A stretch of 64,000 nt of DNA, taken from Blepharisma stoltei (lineage: Eukaryota; Ciliophora; Heterotrichea; Heterotrichida; Blepharismidae). A model generated the notes under the pieces. That model was not told the DNA's origin. It did no database searches and worked only from the letters and a program-made list of their open reading frames with translations. Positions 12,926 to 25,381 of the stretch are shown piece by piece. Position numbers and translations under genes: made by a program. The DNA lies in NCBI GenBank assembly GCA_914767885.1, contig CAJZBQ010000021.1:1054001-1118000 (forward strand), in the 5' to 3' direction. Every line of letters starts with the position of its first letter. Positions within the stretch are counted from its first letter, which is position 1.

Positions 12926-13670
12926 AAAATTTTAGCCTTTTAGCACACATTTATGAACTGTTCTCACTCCATTGATATATGCAGATGGGACAACAGTTAA
13001 ACCATCTGACTTAAGAAATGAAAACGGGACATGTCCTTTTCCATCTAAAAATGTAAGGACTTTTGATAAAGGCAGAGCAATTTTATTTGCTGTTTGCTTT
13101 ACAGTGGCTTTAATTACTGCTGCAATAACTTTTATTATATGGAAAAAATGATGGAATATCAATGTAGAAGAACTCAAAGAAAAACAAGAAATTTCTCCGC
13201 CGGATTTTATTGTGGGAGCTACCATTGTGGTCGAATTTTTCCAGCTTGCTGCAATGGGACCAGATTTTTCTGTGATAAGTCCATTTTTGTTTACTGCTAG
13301 CAATTTTTTATCATTGGATTTGGGAAATATTATTGAGATGAAAAATGGGATATTTTGGATTGTTGTTGATGGTGTCTTGACAGGCATATTGGTGTGAATA
13401 ATTTTATGTGTAGTTGTCCTATTTAGACTTGATGAAAAGTGAAAGAATTTCGAAATTTTTAGGTTTCTTGCGTGGACAGCTGATTACTTAATGCCAATTT
13501 TGGGAAACCTGTGCTTTATCCCGTTTATTTCAATATGTTTGGATATCTTTTTGTGTGACCAATCAATAGGTGATAACTTCACAGATAGTTTTCTAACTAA
13601 AGATTGCTATGTTTTTTGCTGAAAAGGGTCTCATTTAATTTATGCAATTTTATCATGCTTAGCGTTATTA

Positions 13671-13769
13671 TCCTTTTATCTTTAATGAATCCTGATCTTA
13701 TGAATTTAATTTTAATAATTAGCAATCAGGGCAAATTAAAAATGAGAGTTATTGAAATAAAATAATATA
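13671..13769. mobile_element. IES C4, 99 bp
   Basis: It lies between GCGTTATTA and TCATATGAACC, flanked by TA (13669-13670 and 13768-13769). Excision restores ALLSYEPLAVFCRPL, identical to receptor B. Confidence 0.85.
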
Positions 13770-13967
13770 TCATATGAACCTCTTGCTGTTTTTTGCAGAC
13801 CCCTTTGACAAGAATTACAGCCCATGCTTCATGTTAAAGCAATTCCGCTATTTTTAATGGTAAAAACAGTCATTCAAACTGCGTTGATTGTTTTAAATAA
13901 AACTGTCAAAAGATCCTCGGACCTTGGTCATGGAATTATATTTATTTTTGTGATGACAGTTTATATA

Positions 13968-14268
13968 TATTTATATTCTCTCAATCACATTTATCGTTCA
14001 CTGCCAAATATCCACCTCATACTAATCTGTTCTTATACCATTTTCCTGCCTCCACCAAATTATGGCCAACTTGAGAATATTGGTGCATGATACCATTTTT
14101 GAAGATTTTGCTTTTAAAGCCCTTCTTTGACCTTAGGCAGCTCACTTGTTTATTAATAAATTCTCAAGGATAAATCAAGCCTCATAATCAAAGTAAAATA
14201 GAAAATAATTTTTGGTCAGGAAGCCTAAAAATTGAGGATGCCTTATTTTTATTATAGAAGCTTATATA
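13968..14268. mobile_element. IES C5, 301 bp, TATA-class
   Basis: It lies within TVYI/SFTLKVKPYNYARF, with TATATA on both sides. Removing 301 nt restores the membrane segment and the PYNYARFSLW motif. No long inverted ends are seen. Confidence 0.75.
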
Positions 14269-14710
14269 TCATTTACACTTAAAGTCAAGCCTTATAATTA
14301 TGCAAGATTCAGCTTATGGCAGGCATTAAGTTTAATAGGAGTTGCATGATTAGCTATTTTATCTGTAATTCAGATAGAAATCTCTGACCATTATTATTCA
14401 ACAATAGCAATTATTTTTTTACCTAGTGGCTGGCTGTTTATTGCTGCTTAGGGTTATTTATTCAATGAAAAAACTATCCGAGTATGCTATTTAGGCCAAG
14501 AAATAAAAATACAAGCAATTTATTTAAATTTGCTTTTACATTTGGTAAAGAGTCAAAGACGTCATTAGTAAAATTTAATGGAAGATATACAAAAATTATT
14601 CCAGTTGAAGAATAGATTTATTAAATAGTATATATTAATAGTAAAAATCTATAATCTTATAATGGCTAATCTATGAAGTTTCCATTCATAAAGTATTTAT
14701 TGATATATTG

Positions 14711-14946
14711 TATATAGCACTTTCCCGAGGATGGCGCGGAATGGCGCCATCCTCGGGAAAGTCAACTAAGCATCCACACGGGAACTGGGAGTTCCACGTG
14801 TGGATGCCATTTTTGACATGTGGGATCCAAACTTCCACATGTCAAAATGGCATCCACGCATGGAACTCCCAGTTCCCGTGTGGATGCCTTCCTGGCTTTC
14901 CCGAGGATGGCGCCATTCCGCGCCATCCTCGGGAAAGCGCTATATA
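14711..14946. mobile_element. Palindromic GC-rich MITE, intergenic copy
   Basis: A 236-bp palindrome is bounded by TATATAGC and GCTATATA. Each arm (CTTTCCCGAGGATGGCG ... CGCCATCCTCGGGAAAG) is itself a hairpin. Inner hairpins are built on ATCCACACGGGAACTGGGAG and TTTTTGACATGTGG. The layout matches the copy inside receptor I (41675-41907). Short standard-code open frames here are artefacts of the palindrome. Confidence 0.85.
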
Positions 14947-15349
14947 AATTATTAATACCCATTTTATATTTTCTTTAATATTTTGAATAATATAATAATT
15001 GAATATCTCTATATTGTTTTAGTAAAAGAATTGAAGTTCTAATATTTCTAGTGCATGCATTTCTATTGTATTAGTCACTTTGCATATTTTTATTACTCTT
15101 ATTTAAAAGTTATATAATATTTTAGGATTTATTACTTGGAAAAAAATAATTCAAAACTATAATAAGAATATACAATTCATCTCATGGCTTATTTTTTCTT
15201 ATAATCTGCATATAAACCCAATTAATAAATTTCATCTAAATAAGAATATTTGTGGTTTCCTTTCCATGGGCTATTTTATGATTTTAATTCTATTGCGTTT
15301 AAAAATTTATATATCCATAATTATTTTCTTTTGCTTTTTTAATAATTAA
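14947..15349. other. Intergenic upstream of kelch gene
   Basis: Very AT-rich. No coding frame or repeat is recognised. Confidence 0.5.
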
Positions 15350-18300
15350 ATGATACAGCTAATTATTTTCCTCCCTTTTGCTCTCGGATTTGAGCCTGAA
15401 AGACTTCCCTACACAAATCCACCTCCAGATGTCAGAGGATTTTCAATTATGGACAATTTTCCACCACTTAACCTCCTTATTGTTTATGGTGGGTACTCAG
15501 ATCCTACAAGTTTTGTATATGGAGACATATGGACATTTAATATTACAAGCCAAACTTGAAGCAGACTTATCCCTTCAGACGGAATTTCCCCAAGTAATAT
15601 ATAAGCAGCTGGAAGATATAGCGGAGGTTTTTTCCGTATTTTACTTAAGCAATTATACTGCATTTTTGGAGGAATGTCAATTAATGGGCCTTTAAACGAT
15701 TTATGATGCTTCCAAATACAAGGATTTTTGTGATCAAAAATTAAAACGACTGGTGACATCCCTTCTCCTAGAATTAAATTTGGGTATACTTCATTTTATG
15801 ATGACAATAATAAATTGCAGTTCGCTTTATTGGGAGGAGTTACTATGGAAGGGCTTGATGACAATCTTTACATGTAATATTTATATAGCCTGGATACTTC
15901 AACATGGGTCTGAACCAAAATGCCACAAAGTGGAGACGCTCCTGGGAATGTTGAAGGATCAATAATCGTGCATTACAATAAAAAAATTTTTACAGCCGCT
16001 GGAGAAAATGCATTTTTAGCAAATTCGCATACAAAAACACTCCTCTATTATGATTTAGATCCTAGTGCTTATAAATGAGTGAATGTGACATCGGCAAAAA
16101 CATATACATCAAGGATATTTGGTGGAGGGTTTCTGAAAGGATCAGAATTTTACTTAATGATGGGCTGGTCGATTGAAAAAGTTGACCATGAAAGCGCATG
16201 GTTTAAGGTTGATTTAGATGACCCAAGCTATGAATGAACAGAAGTTGCTGCTCAGGCAGACACTGATAATTTGTTACAAATTGACAGCTATGGCTATACT
16301 TTAATAAATTCTACCGTATATATTTTTGGTGGGAACAATAATCCTCCTATCATAAACCGCATGGCTTATTTCGACTTAGACAAGCAGCCTGTCGAGTTTT
16401 TTGTTTATGATGATGATTTATCTCCCAGCCCAAGAATGTATCATACTATGCAGCCAATTGCAGAAAATTTATATTTATTTGGAGGACTAGGAGATGATGG
16501 ATTGCTTCATAATGATTTCTGAGCATTTAGCTGTATTGAAGAAAAATGAAGTTCTATAAATTCAGCTGGGGATATACCTACCAAGAGATATGGGCATGCA
16601 TCAGCTACTTACTCAGATGTGCTGTTTATATGAGGCGGAAGTGGGCAAGATGGGTATCTAAATGATGGATATTTATATGATATTAGCTCAGGGAAATGGA
16701 CACTTCTGACATATACAGATACAGCTCCAACTCCAAGAGTAGGAGCATGTGCTGGTTTCAGTGGATTCAGAATTTATATATACGGAGGACTAACGCAATC
16801 AGGGCTCTCTGATGAACTATGGTTCTATGACCTCAATAAAAATGAATATACGCTTGTGAACAGCCAAGATTCAGATGGTCCTGGACCCATTTATTACGCA
16901 ACTTGTCGAATTGCAGCTGGGGCAAATAACTTTCTATGAGTGATGTATGGTGAAGCCGAGGATAACAATTCCACTAATCAAGTCTACGGCTATGATGCAG
17001 GTAATGACTTTTGATATTTTTACAGCGATGACCCTTCTAACACTACTTTTGCTAGAAGCCGAGCAGCAGTCTGCAAGCCTTTACAAAGAGTGCTAGTAGT
17101 TGGAGGGGAAACTTCTGGAATATACCCAAGCAATGATTTTTTTTACTTTTCAACTATCACTTCTGAATTTCAAGAACTTGGGACAATCTCAGACGTAATT
17201 TTTGCTTCAGCTTCTGCATATTTTCAGAATTATTTTTATATTCATGGAGGAGGGACAGCAGCTACAAGCCTTTTAAGGTTTAATGTTCCTAGCAACCTTT
17301 TCATAAGGCTCCCAATGTGGACCTTTTGCACAGATAATATAACATGCAGTTTTGCTTGCAGTCCAGGGAGTTATAGGACTGCTACGAATTGTGAAATTTG
17401 CCCTCCTGGGACTTATTCAAACGCGTATAATTCTACAGAATGCGCAAAATGCCCTAAAGGAAAATATGGGCCTCATTATGGAGCTACAAGCTTGGATATG
17501 TGCTTTCCATGCTCAGAAGGGGAATATAATGATAAAGAAGGCCAAGAATTGTGCATTGATTGTCCTGCCTCTTATACCTGCAAGGTAGGAAGCATAACTT
17601 ATAGCGAGACATTAGCCAATTATGAGGATGAGTATTCCCAGCCATCTATTTATACTTCAGATATGACAGATATCAATAGAAATACCTTAATTGTGCAAGT
17701 CACTGTAGGAATAGTTGGCTTATTGGTGGCTATTACCTGCGTTTTGATCAGACATGCTCCATAATAATAAGATAACTACCTACAGAATGGTTAACTCCAG
17801 AAAGCTTTCCTCCTTCGCGATTTTATTATTATAAGGTTCGATTTATCTGGTGTGCCTTTATCCATAATGTCAAATATCACTTGATGAGTCATTTGCCCAG
17901 GATTTTAGGAAGTATAATAGTTTTACCACTTGGCACATTCAAGGAGGGTGATCTTAGGCAGATACCAATGTAGAATGCTTGCGAAGCGGCAAGATGCTAC
18001 TGGTGTCACTACTTTAGAGCTAAAAGGGAGGTTTGATATTACTCCCTGTGGAAGAGAGCATCACTATAAAAACCTAAGTAATGTAATCATCAGGCAAGCT
18101 CCAAAGATTTTGGTTTCTGTAGATCTATACACAGATAGGCATAACCATTTTGAAGGCATTCCTATGTATTTAAAACGAACCAAAATTGGTGGGCTTTTTG
18201 GAATTATGTTTATTTTTTTGGCAATAATGATTGTTGGGGTCGCAATTGTAAATTTTACTATGAATAATCTTTATGAGACTAAAAGCTTGGTGCCACTTGT

Positions 18301-19192
18301 GGTGCTTGAGCAAGACGTCCCAACAGTAAATTTTATATAGTTTTCAGGCAAAATTTTAATAGCGATTACACTAAAAAATTATGGAGGGACATGTTTATCA
18401 AAAACTAAATCTTGCTCATCTACTATATCTAGTTCTATTGATGGAATTACTGGGACTTGAACCACCCCACAATGTAATTTAAACACAAATGGAGATTGTG
18501 AAATTTCGTCAGTCTGCAGCGAGTGTACATTGTCAAGCGAAGGAGTTTTTACAATTACAATGGACGATTCAAATGGCTATACGTCAGGATTTACTGTTAA
18601 TGTGACTTCCTCGTCTTCTATTCCTGGAAAGGTAAGTAGCTACCAAACCACTATTTTGTCTGATGCAGGCTATGTATTTATGGGTAGCACTGCGACAGAA
18701 ATTTATTTTGATATGATACCATCCGTAACCGATATTTAGTATTATGAAAATACATATGATAATGTCGATCATACTGGCTACCATGTATCGAAAGACACAG
18801 TCGCTAAGCAAGGGTCGCAATACGAGCCATTTGAGTAAATTTTATATAGGCTTGGGATGGTCTTTGTTAATTATTTAGTTATTGAGTTTGATTTAGACAA
18901 TAATGGGCTTGTGACTGCTCGATATTATAATCAAACATGGATTGTGTTTTTAACAACTCTTTTGGGATCAATTTTTGGGGTTATGGGAGCGCTTGGTGGG
19001 ATTATGAAAGTAGTTGAAAAAAATTGGATAAAGATAAAAAATAAAAGACATTATAAAAGACATTTGGAGCAGCTGGATGAAAATGCAAAAGAAATAGAAA
19101 GGCTAAGAAAAGATCCTGACTTTTTAAATTATATAGATGATCCTTTGACAGGAACTGAGATAGCAGAGAAAAAGAAGCCAGATATTAATTAA
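15350..19192 (+). CDS. Kelch-repeat, cysteine-rich membrane protein (frame breaks near 17764 and 17950)
   Basis: From ATG 15350 (leader MIQLIIFLPFALGF) the gene encodes kelch-type beta-propeller repeats, with motifs such as LLIVYGGYSD, YCIFGGM, VYIFGGN, LYLFGGLGDDG, FIWGGSGQDG and IYIYGGLTQSG. A growth-factor-receptor-like cysteine-rich stretch (CEICPPGTYS, CAKCPKGKYG, CFPCSEGEYN) and a membrane segment (residues of 17690-17760) follow. A conserved cytoplasmic/second membrane part contains KIGGLFGIMFIFLAIM and ALVPLVVLEQ-like LVPLVVLEQDVPT. The tail is hydrophobic (TTLLGSIFGVMGALGG) then a charged helix. Five 15-nt introns must be spliced, and TGA is Trp throughout (WSRLIP, NDFWAF). Between 17764 and about 17950 the frame changes twice without an intron that fits; this is either damage or assembly error. 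The role is probably an adhesion or sensing surface protein. No IES was found. Confidence 0.75.
15594..15608 (+). other. 15-nt intron 1 of kelch gene
   Basis: GTAATATATAAGCAG contains an in-frame TAA. Splicing joins ISP to TGRYSGGF and keeps the kelch frame. Confidence 0.85.
15874..15888 (+). other. 15-nt intron 2 of kelch gene
   Basis: GTAATATTTATATAG interrupts DNLYILDTSTWVW. Without splicing the frame stops at TAA. Confidence 0.85.
18326..18340 (+). other. 15-nt intron 3 of kelch gene
   Basis: GTAAATTTTATATAG. Splicing joins VPT to FSGKILIAITLKNYGG. Its sequence is identical to intron 5. Confidence 0.9.
18725..18739 (+). other. 15-nt intron 4 of kelch gene
   Basis: GTAACCGATATTTAG. Splicing joins MIPS to YYENTYDNVDHTGY. 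Confidence 0.9.
18835..18849 (+). other. 15-nt intron 5 of kelch gene
   Basis: GTAAATTTTATATAG, identical to intron 3. Splicing joins YEPFE to LGMVFVNYLVIEF. Confidence 0.9.
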
Positions 19193-20697
19193 CTAGAGAA
19201 ATGATAAATGTTTTAGATCTATAACTTTAAATTTTAAAGGGTTTTATATTTAACCATTTTTGGTAATTAATAAAAAGCTTTTGCAATAAAATTGAAAGCT
19301 TTTACTATCAAAATTTTTAGGATTTTAAATAATATTTTTGCCGAATAAATAAATTTAGCCTTTTGCTGTTTTGGAAGCCATCTGATTATAAATACCTAAG
19401 AAAGAAGCAGCTTTGAAGAGTCTTTATACAAAAACTATTTACAGTTTACAGCTTGCTTGCTCTTGATATTGGAGGCTTATAGGCTAATAAAATTGAGCAT
19501 TAAAGATATTTCAATGATGAAATCTGTCATCTAGATTTTTTTAGCAGCCATAAAGGATAGCGAATTTCTTGATAGAGAAATTACAGCTAAAATCTGGATA
19601 GAAGCCTAAGAAACATTATTTTTTTAAATTTTCTTTAATCTTGTTAGATTTCATCGAATTATGCTGATATTAGCTTATTTAAATCATTTTTTTTAATTTT
19701 AAAACCAAAAAATTAATTAACAAGGATAATCTTTAATAAACGCAAGGATTCGTTTAGAATCATTAGCTTAAATCTTGCTTTTAAGACAAGAAATTAATCC
19801 ATTAAGTGCTGCTTCTAAGTTTTGCTTTTGGAGATTTACACATAAGTTATCTTTCGTAATGTTTTAGATAGTCAAATTAAATTGGGAAATTGCTTTAATT
19901 CTCATAAAACTAATGGCAAAGTATTAAGAATCCAGCGCATTCCTATAGTTATAGCTAAAGATGTCTTTATTATAATAGGAAATTAAATCAAATATTGCCA
20001 ATCAAAAGGAAAGAAAGTGTTTGCTAGGTGCAAGGCCACAATGGATAAGTCGATTCAAACTTTGCGCAAATTGCCAACCCAAATTCACCTGGACTAGCGC
20101 TAGTAATGTTATAACGCTTCCAAATAGAGTAAAATGAGTCTTGCTTAAATAGGCGTATTCACACTCGTTAAAGCCCTATAAATGATATTTTTGTTACTGC
20201 CTTGATTTTAGACAATAATCTTAATGATTTTTATGGGGTTTTTAGAGTAAGTTTCTTATGGGTTTTTCTTTTTATATTTTTGTTCTACATGCATTTTCAA
20301 TCGATAACATTATGTTGATTTATAATCAGTTAAGGGTTTTAATACTCATATTTAAATTTTGATATATTACTTTTTCAATTTTAGTGATCTTTTTTCTAAT
20401 GCTTAGCTCTTTCAAAATTGCCCGCACATAGAGTCTAAATATGATCCATGTTGAATATTCTAATTGTAGAGCTTGAAACTATAAGTGGACTCTTTTATGA
20501 AAAATCAAAATATAATTATCAATGTCAATAAGTTTATTCTTTAAAAGAAACGATTAGGCTTCTTCGAATTATAATAGTTTATAATAAAAATCTAGCTCAA
20601 GATGATTATTTTTTCTGGTTTATTTTGGAAAATTAAGAAATTTTTGATCTTATGGTTTACATTATAAATTTCACACTTGAAAATGTCAAATGCAATC
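19193..20697. other. Intergenic region between kelch gene and receptor E
   Basis: AT-rich spacer. Apart from the minus-strand open frame at 19924-20175, I see only short, stop-broken coding-like stretches on the minus strand around 19400-19620. No transposon ends were recognised. Confidence 0.4.
19924..20175 (-). CDS. Orphan open frame, possible gene fragment
   Basis: 83 codons are open on the minus strand, ending with TAA (19924-19926) and preceded by an in-frame TAG; there is no ATG start. It contains one TGA read as Trp and two TGG. A hydrophobic stretch (SVITLLALVQVNLGW) is followed by mixed sequence. It is more GC-rich than its surroundings. I do not recognise the family. It may be a relic or an exon whose partners are lost or IES-split. 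Confidence 0.35.
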
Positions 20698-23600
20698 ATG
20701 ATCCAGAACCATACCTGAAAATTATTATTTTTGATAGCAATATGGCACTTATCCACTTCTCTAGAGGTCATAGTTGCTTATGAAGACTTGAATTCTGATG
20801 TGCTAAATGAGGATTCCATTTTTTGCCTTACTGGTACCTTTAATAATCTAGTGGATTGGCACAAGTGCAAAATTTCAAATATTTCTATGTGCTATGAAGA
20901 ATTTCAAGGTTCTTTAATTATTCTTGACTTATCAAGGGACCTAGATGTCCAATACTCAATTTCTCAGCTATGCAAAGCCCATTTTCTGACTCATTTAGTT
21001 TTTCAAGATAATCTTCATTATATTGATGACTGGACTTATTCAGTCATTACTTCAAAATTAGACCAAATTGAAGCTTTTTTAGCTGTTCTTACCCTCTCCG
21101 TATAATAAAAAAATTATTAATTGAGGAATTTTTCTTATAAAATTCCGATACCTTTAATGATAAATTTCATTTGTTTTCAAAAAATTCCAATAAAAAAATT
21201 AAATAAGATCATGGCTTTATTCATAGTAAATAAGTTAATCATTTTAAGTGAAAGCAAGGAGCAGTTTTTATTGATAAAAAAAACTGATATGAAAGAGAGC
21301 GAATGTCACAATTTTCTTCTGACTTTAATTTTTTGACTGTTGAGGAATATTCAGATGTGGAGCAGCTTGTAAATAGACTTATTTTTAAGTTAGGAGCAAC
21401 GCTTTATTATATTATTACTGATTCTGAGGACTCTTTACAAATACAAAATTTTTTAAAAGCTGCGAAGCTTTTAACTATTGGAAATGGAATAATTCTTAAC
21501 CAGAGAAGCGGCTATCTATGTGATAGTGATGGACTACTTATAATGCATAAAAATTGCGACCTAAGCACATCCGATTTTTTGACTCAATCCTATGGCAAGG
21601 TGAGTTGGGCGAGAAACCAGCTGAGATTCAGGTCTTTATGGCTTTATGCATTCTGGGTAGGCTTTAGAATCGGCTCCTATGATTGAAAAGCTGTAGCCTG
21701 GCGCATCCTTCAGGATACTAAGTTGGATCTTTACTGCGATGCAAGGGCTTGCAGCCTGGGCCCAGGAGCTGAGTAGCTGCTGAGGGCGGTCACCCAGCAC
21801 CTATTAGACTCCGAGGTTTTCCTGGATCAAGTTACTATCCAATGAGCCTACAGCAAAGTCGCAGAAATCTATAGTCTGCACTCAAAACTGGTACCCTAAC
21901 AAGGCAAGGAGGAGGTCTCCTCCTTCATGCACCCTCAATCCATCCTGAAAATGAGGCGGATTCTAGGAAGAAGATAGTTCAAGCACCTTGCTAGCAGTTA
22001 TCTTGATCGATAACACTGAGGCGTAGACGCCGCAAGGCGGATGAACCCTTCGGTCCTTAGTGACTGCGTAACCAATAAGGCACTCAGCCACACTGTAATT
22101 TAAAAAATTAAAATTAAGGTGGCCTACTAATAATTACTGATTCTGGACAAGAAGCATCATCTTCTTCAGAAGAATATTATCTAAATTCTGCTATTAGTAC
22201 AATATCTTATATTTTGAGCAATATTTCAAAGGAAAATGCTCTAGATATTATTTCAGCACTCCAATTAAAATTTAAAAATCATTATAATGAAGGCAATTTT
22301 TCCATTATTAACATCCAGAATGGAGAGAGAGTGATTGTAGGGTCAATTATAAATAAAAGCCTCACAATAAATAAAAATCTGTCTTTTCCTGGAGAATCAA
22401 GCGCTATTCCAAAATCCACAAAAAAGGTGATTAATTTAAGTATAAATGCTGGATCAAGTAACCCAGATTCCTCACCTGCATCCCCCGGCTTAATATTAGG
22501 CTCAAAAGGTGTGTATATAGTTAAAGACAAAATTAACGAAGGGAGCAGCAGTCTTTTATCAAATTTCCAGCTTGATTTCTTTAATTATGACTGTGGAGCG
22601 ACTGTTTTTAATTCAACATTTGCTATGAATTGTTTAAAAAAAGATATGGACAAACTTGGAGTTGCATATATGTCTTCAGGAATGTCTAATATAGCGATAG
22701 GCATATTAGGACTATTTAAGCAGCTAAACTGAACATTTCCAGTAGTAGGCTCTACCAATTCTGATGTCTCATTAAACTCTACTGATAAATATCCTATGTA
22801 TACTCGAGTAAGCATCTCCACTTCTTATAGTGCTTCTTTGACTGCTGTATTGCTTAGAGCTATGGGCTGAGAAAAAGCTGCAATACTAACCCAAAATAAT
22901 TCTTATGGGCAACAAATAGCTTACTATATAAATCAAGGAGCCACGCTTGCAGATCTTGAAATAATTAACCCAAAAAGTTCATGATTTATTCCTCCTAATC
23001 TTGATAGAGAAAGTGTAAAAAATTACACATATATGATCCAAGAAATTATTGATTCTCAGGCGAGATTATTGATTTTATCGTTACAGTTTCCTATGTATAA
23101 TTATATATATGAAATGTTTTATGATTTAGGGATGAGAAAAGGGGATATTATGATTTTTGCAGCAGCCCCCGATTCTTTGACAAGTGTAGGCTATAATGAT
23201 ACTTTTAGGTCTAAAAGATTAGAGATTGCAGTTCCTATGATTGAGCTTGATCCATCCAGTTGGGTTGGCAATGTAGGAAAAGATATAAAAAGCCGATTTA
23301 TCTCGACTTATAATGAAGCTCCGAACAGTTTTGCTTGTCAATATGCAGATGGTGCTTATCTTATTGCTTATGCTTTAGATTATATGATAAACAGAGGACA
23401 AGATTATACTAACCCTTATAAGCTAGACTCTGCTATAAGAAATCAACAGTTTCAAGGCTGCACAGGCAGAGTTTCAATAGAAAAAGGAAGCAATGATAGA
23501 ATTGTCGATGCTTTAGATATAGCTGTCAATAAGCTGAGTTCAAATGATACAGTTATTATTGACTATATTGGGAAATATATGCCATATAGCACTCAAGTAT

Positions 23601-25381
23601 TAAAATATACTACACCTATGATTTACCCTGATGGAAGTACTATTAAACCCAGCGATTTAAGAAACGAAAACAATAAATGCCCATTTTCTGATAAACTTGT
23701 AACTCTTTTAAAATTTTAAGGCGATTTTACTTTTAGGGAAAAAAAACTAAAAAATTGTTTATGCAACTTTTATAAAGTATAGGCCTTGGGACATTTTGTG
23801 CAAGTAAACTTGATATACTAAATTATCATATTTAGCTATATAAAAATAATTTAAACCCAAAATATAAAAAATTTATCGATACTTTGTTCCGATTTAAAAG
23901 GGAGAGTAAGAACTTTTACAAAGGGTAGAGGCCTCCTTTTTGGAATTTGTTTTACCATCGCATTTATAACATTTGCTATTACAGTTTTTATATGAAGAAA
24001 ATGGTGAAATATTTCAGTCGAGCCATTGGCAAAAAAAGAAGAGATTTCTATACAAGATTTTATTGTTGGGCTCACAATTGCGGTAGAGATTTTTCAGTAT
24101 GCAGCAATGGGACCTGATTTTTCGCTTATTAGTCCTGCTGTATCTAACGTAAGTGATGCTTTTTCGCTAAATTTGGAGGATTTTATGAAATTAAAAAACG
24201 GAGTATTCTGGATTGTTGCTGACCTTGTGTTTGCTGGAATTGGGTTATGAATTGTACTTTGTTTAGTAGTCTTATTAAGGCTTGATGAAAAATGGCATTT
24301 TATACCGATATTTAGATATTTGTCAATATTAGCAGACTATGCAATGCCGATTTTAGGCAATTTGTGCTTTATTCCTTTTGTTTCGATATGCCTCGATATT
24401 TTTATTTGTGATCAATCTATTGGCGAAAATTTCACCGACAGCTTTTTATCAAAGGATTGCTATTATTTTTGCTGAAAAGATGAGCATTTAGCATATGCGA
24501 TAATTTCATTTATTGCTCTATTATTGTATGAACCTTCTGCAGTATTTTGTAGGCCTCTATAGCATGGGTATGCATTTAGAGCGTCACTTGCTCCAGAGGC
24601 CTCTGCAGCTTCGACTAATGTGAAGATTTAATTCCAAGCTGAAAGAATAAGAACAATTGAGAACTCAGATTGCCCATCATCTTGAGTTGGCTTGCCAACC
24701 CTCTTCCTTTACAAATAAATTTTTGCTTGATTGACTCACTTTTTATATTTTAAAAATAATTCAGCAAAAAAAAAAATAATAATCAGAAGAGATTTTTTTA
24801 TTATAATCACCATTTATATACCAATTTACCATATAAAAATAATTAGCTAACTGGGGAGAAGCCAAAAGCAGGTCCTTACTATATGGCAAGAACTGCAGCC
24901 GATTCTCCATGTTAAAGCAGTTCCACTATTTTTGATGATTAAAACAATAGTCCAAGTTACCTTAATAGTGATGAATAAAACAGTGAAAAGAGCTCAAGAT
25001 ATAACTCATGGAGTTCTATTTATCATAGTTATGGTTATTTACATTTTATTTATTTTTAAATTCAAGCCTTATAATTACGGAAGATTCAGCTGATGGCAAG
25101 GAGTGTCATTAGCAGGTGTTGCATGATTAGCTCTTATATCAGTAATTGGGCTGATACTTCGTGATGATTATACTCCTTTACTAATTATATTAATAATCGG
25201 GTGGCTCATTATCGCTATAATTGGATTTTATATACAGAGAAAGAAGTATCCAAGCTTACTCTTCAAGCAAAAAGACAAAGACACCTCAACTTTATTCAGA
25301 TTTGCTTTCACCTTTGGAAAAAGTTCTAGAGCTCATTTAACTAAGATTGCTCCATCTGATAGCAAAAAAGCGAGCCATTAA
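20698..25381 (+). CDS. Receptor E: family member with three IESs and one retroposon
   Basis: ATG 20698 opens a leader (MIQNHTWKLLFLIAI with TGA as Trp), ending at TAA 25379-25381. Removing IESs 21092-21237, 23702-23908 and 24560-24883 and the retroposon with one target repeat (590 nt) leaves 3417 nt, or 1138 residues plus stop. Landmarks are DWHKC, FSSDFNFLTVEE, NQRSGYLCDSDG, NGERVIVGSI, NAGSSNPDSSPASPG, YPMYTRV, ALDYMINRGQDYTNPYKL, FQGCTGRVSIEKGSNDR, DGSTIKPSDLRNENNKCPFS and CRPLWQELQPILHVKA, plus about nine membrane segments. It groups with G. The architecture is two PBP1-like ectodomains plus a polytopic membrane domain. It is a putative chemoreceptor, intact if all four insertions are eliminated. 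Confidence 0.8.
21092..21237. mobile_element. IES E1, 146 bp, CTCC-class left end
   Basis: TA at 21090-21091 and 21236-21237. The left end reads TACCCTCTCC. Excision gives VLNHFKWKQGAVF, aligning with LSYFEWKEGILF in G. The downstream frame needs TGA as Trp (AAG T-GA AAG). Confidence 0.8.
21545..22123 (+). mobile_element. GC-rich retroposon in receptor E
   Basis: The 579-bp insert is flanked by CTACTTATAAT (21534) and CTACTAATAAT (22124), one mismatch in 11. It starts CATAAAAATTGCGACC and ends in an AATTAAAATTAAG tail. It interrupts DGLLIITDSGQE. Confidence 0.75.
23702..23908. mobile_element. IES E3, 207 bp, CTCC-class
   Basis: TA at 23700-23701 and 23907-23908. The ends TAACTCTTTT and the reverse complement TACTCTCCC, then TTTTAAATCGGAACAAA, relate it to IESs 29838, 36073 and 60150. 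Excision restores KLVRTFTKGRGLLFG. Confidence 0.85.
24560..24883. mobile_element. IES E4, 324 bp, TATA-class
   Basis: It is inserted inside the invariant CRPLWQEL motif: AGGCCTCTA/TAGCATGG on the left and CTTACTATA/TGGCAAG on the right. The inverted termini are TATAG on both sides. The precise join is CCT CTA TGG CAA. Confidence 0.9.

Larger units (their letters stand above)
9938..14615 (+). pseudogene. Receptor C: damaged family member with five insertions
   Basis: It is recognisable over the full family length, from a leader at 9938 to TAG 14613-14615, closest to A and B. TA-bounded IESs lie at 10211, 13671 and 13968, and GC-rich retroposons at about 11980 and 12431. Unlike A, B or E, removing them does not give one frame. 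Around 10487-10502 roughly 40 bases of the ELV-K-VFRLGSTLYY region are missing with a frame change. Near 14448 a TAG and a one-base shift break the last membrane segment (GWLFIAA then LGLFIQ). The remaining landmarks are intact, for example CRPLWQELQPMLHVKA. I call it a pseudogene, although single-base shifts could be assembly errors. Confidence 0.7.

Noticed and set aside
409-14615. Class C GPCR in the strict sense
   Set aside because: I count about nine hydrophobic segments and two ligand-like domains. The resemblance is in the ectodomain fold only.
14708-14962. Two overlapping small open frames on opposite strands
   Set aside because: Both lie entirely in the palindromic MITE and mirror each other.
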